A stretch of DNA of 64,000 nucleotides from Chitinibacter bivalviorum (lineage in GTDB: Bacteria > Pseudomonadota > Gammaproteobacteria > Burkholderiales > Chitinibacteraceae), in the NCBI RefSeq assembly GCF_013403565.1, contig NZ_CP058627.1, positions 1,922,001 through 1,986,000 of the forward strand, given 5' to 3'. Position 1 is the stretch's first letter; each line of letters opens with the position of its first letter. The position numbers were made by a program, and so were the translations under genes. A model generated the notes under the pieces. The model had not been told where the DNA came from. It ran no database searches and saw only the letters and a list, made by a program, of their open reading frames with translations. This document shows positions 63,166 through 64,000 of this stretch, piece by piece.

Positions 63166-64000
63166 TTAACGTGCCGCGGCAAGATGCGGCAATAGGCTGA
63201 GCTCGGCCTGAGCCAAAAGCAGATTAAATTGCTCGACGGGCAAAGGTTGCGCCATGTAAAAACCCTGCAATTGATGGCAATCGAGTTGGCTCATAAAATC
63301 AGCTTCAGCTTGATTTTCAACGCCCTCGGCGATTAACTGCAGATTCAAATTCATTGCGATTGCAATGATGGCCTTGACGATAGCGACATTGCTGTCATTG
63401 TTTGGCACACCACGCACAAAGCGTTGATCGATTTTAAGGTAGTCCAAGGGAAAGGTATGTAGATAGGCTAGATTAGAATATCCCGTGCCAAAATCATCCA
63501 GCGCCAAGCTAAAGCCGAGCGCGTGCAAATCATGCAAAATACCGACCATGTCATCGTCGATTTGCATTAATAATGTTTCAGTGATTTCCAGCTCGATTTG
63601 ACTGGCTGAGATTTGATGGGCAATCACTTGCTCTTGCAAAGTATTGACCAAGTCTTTACTAAACTGACGTGGCGACAGATTGACCGCCAAACGCACCAGG
63701 CGCAGTCCTTGAGCCTGCCATTGCGCCAATTGACGGCATGCCTCGCTAAAAACCCAAGTACCAATCGGCACAATCAAGCCGGTTTCTTCGGCAAAGGGGA
63801 TAAATTCTGCGGGGCTTAATAAGCCTTTTTGCGGGTGCTGCCAGCGAATTAATGCTTCAGCCCCACATAAACAACCCGTTTTGGCATCGACTTGCGGCTG
63901 GTAAAACAGGCGAAATTCATTACGCTCCAGCGCATGATGTAGATCGGTACTGAGTTTGAGCCGCGCGAGCGAGCGTTGATTCATCTGGGCAGAATAAAAC
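63166..64000 (-). CDS. EAL-domain c-di-GMP phosphodiesterase, C-terminal part
   Basis: The frame stays open to the window edge, so the start is missing; the edge residues FYSAQMNQRSLARLKL are the usual linker between a GGDEF and an EAL domain. The EAL domain is complete and looks active: FYQPQVDAKTG, EALIRW, LSPAEFIPFAEETG, ITETLL, LDDFGTGYSNLAYL, DYLKIDQRFV and EGVENQAEADF. It would hydrolyse c-di-GMP. Probably a GGDEF-EAL or PAS-GGDEF-EAL protein. Confidence 0.9.
   Translation of the reverse strand, partial: FYSAQMNQRSLARLKLSTDLHHALERNEFRLFYQPQVDAKTGCLCGAEALIRWQHPQKGLLSPAEFIPFAEETGLIVPIGTWVFSEACRQLAQWQAQGLRLVRLAVNLSPRQFSKDLVNTLQEQVIAHQISASQIELEITETLLMQIDDDMVGILHDLHALGFSLALDDFGTGYSNLAYLHTFPLDYLKIDQRFVRGVPNNDSNVAIVKAIIAIAMNLNLQLIAEGVENQAEADFMSQLDCHQLQGFYMAQPLPVEQFNLLLAQAELSLLPHLAAAR

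Noticed and set aside
1..64000. CRISPR array
   Set aside because: No regularly spaced direct repeats of 24-40 bases with unique spacers and no cas genes seen.

Overview
The window looks like a chromosome segment of a Gram-negative betaproteobacterium. Gene content and local pairings (MFS transporter-ssb next to uvrA, proS near a small SLT-type transglycosylase, a hopanoid-type prenyl synthase, RAYT/REP elements) suggest the order Neisseriales, perhaps the Chitinibacter/Deefgea group. That placement is inference from gene content, not from a marker gene. Most genes are moderately GC-rich; 25.5-33.6 kb is visibly AT-richer.

Layout. 1-18.1 kb is ordinary housekeeping and envelope sequence: the 3' end of a squalene/phytoene synthase, a secreted nuclease, a YejF-like double ABC ATPase, a diguanylate cyclase, SrkA kinase, a CAP-domain lipoprotein, tRNA-Tyr, a PhnD-like binding protein, a tautomerase, an imelysin-like protein, proS, a lytic transglycosylase, a Crp-family regulator, xthA and a large MscS-type channel. 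18.3-45.8 kb is a [NiFe]-hydrogenase locus in two divergent halves. The maturation genes hypA-B-F-C-D-E run on the minus strand. The structural operon runs on the plus strand: an FdhF-like protein, HydB-like and HydG-like redox subunits, protease, hycC, hycE, hycD, hycF, a ghost ORF, hycG, a receiver protein, and hupE. The hyp operon is interrupted twice: by a RAYT transposase with its inverted REPs between hypD and hypE, and by an ~8.1-kb element between hypA and hypB.

The element (about 25534-33652) has a 9-bp direct repeat at its edges and imperfect inverted termini. It encodes a large serine recombinase, a P4/D5-type helicase with a partner protein, two unrecognised cargo proteins, and at its right end an ~830-nt stretch that folds into many hairpins, several closed by GNRA loops. 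That stretch is a candidate large structured RNA.

The structural operon resembles a formate-hydrogenlyase-type group 4 hydrogenase with one antiporter-like subunit. However, its formate-dehydrogenase-like protein has Gly and Ala where formate dehydrogenase needs Sec/Cys and Arg, and it is followed by HydB/HydG-type iron-sulfur and flavin subunits. I infer a NAD(P)H-linked, ion-translocating hydrogenase rather than a formate hydrogenlyase.

45.8-64 kb returns to housekeeping: ssb, an MFS transporter, uvrA, ispD, dnaQ, a soluble TPR-GAF histidine kinase, a DODA-type dioxygenase, two solute-binding proteins, a RhlE-like helicase and the C-terminal part of an EAL protein. A ~2-kb gene-free stretch (51.5-53.5 kb) is built of long modular repeats and two REP families. 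A further family of ~48-bp elements ending in GGGTATAT/ATATACCC is scattered through the window.
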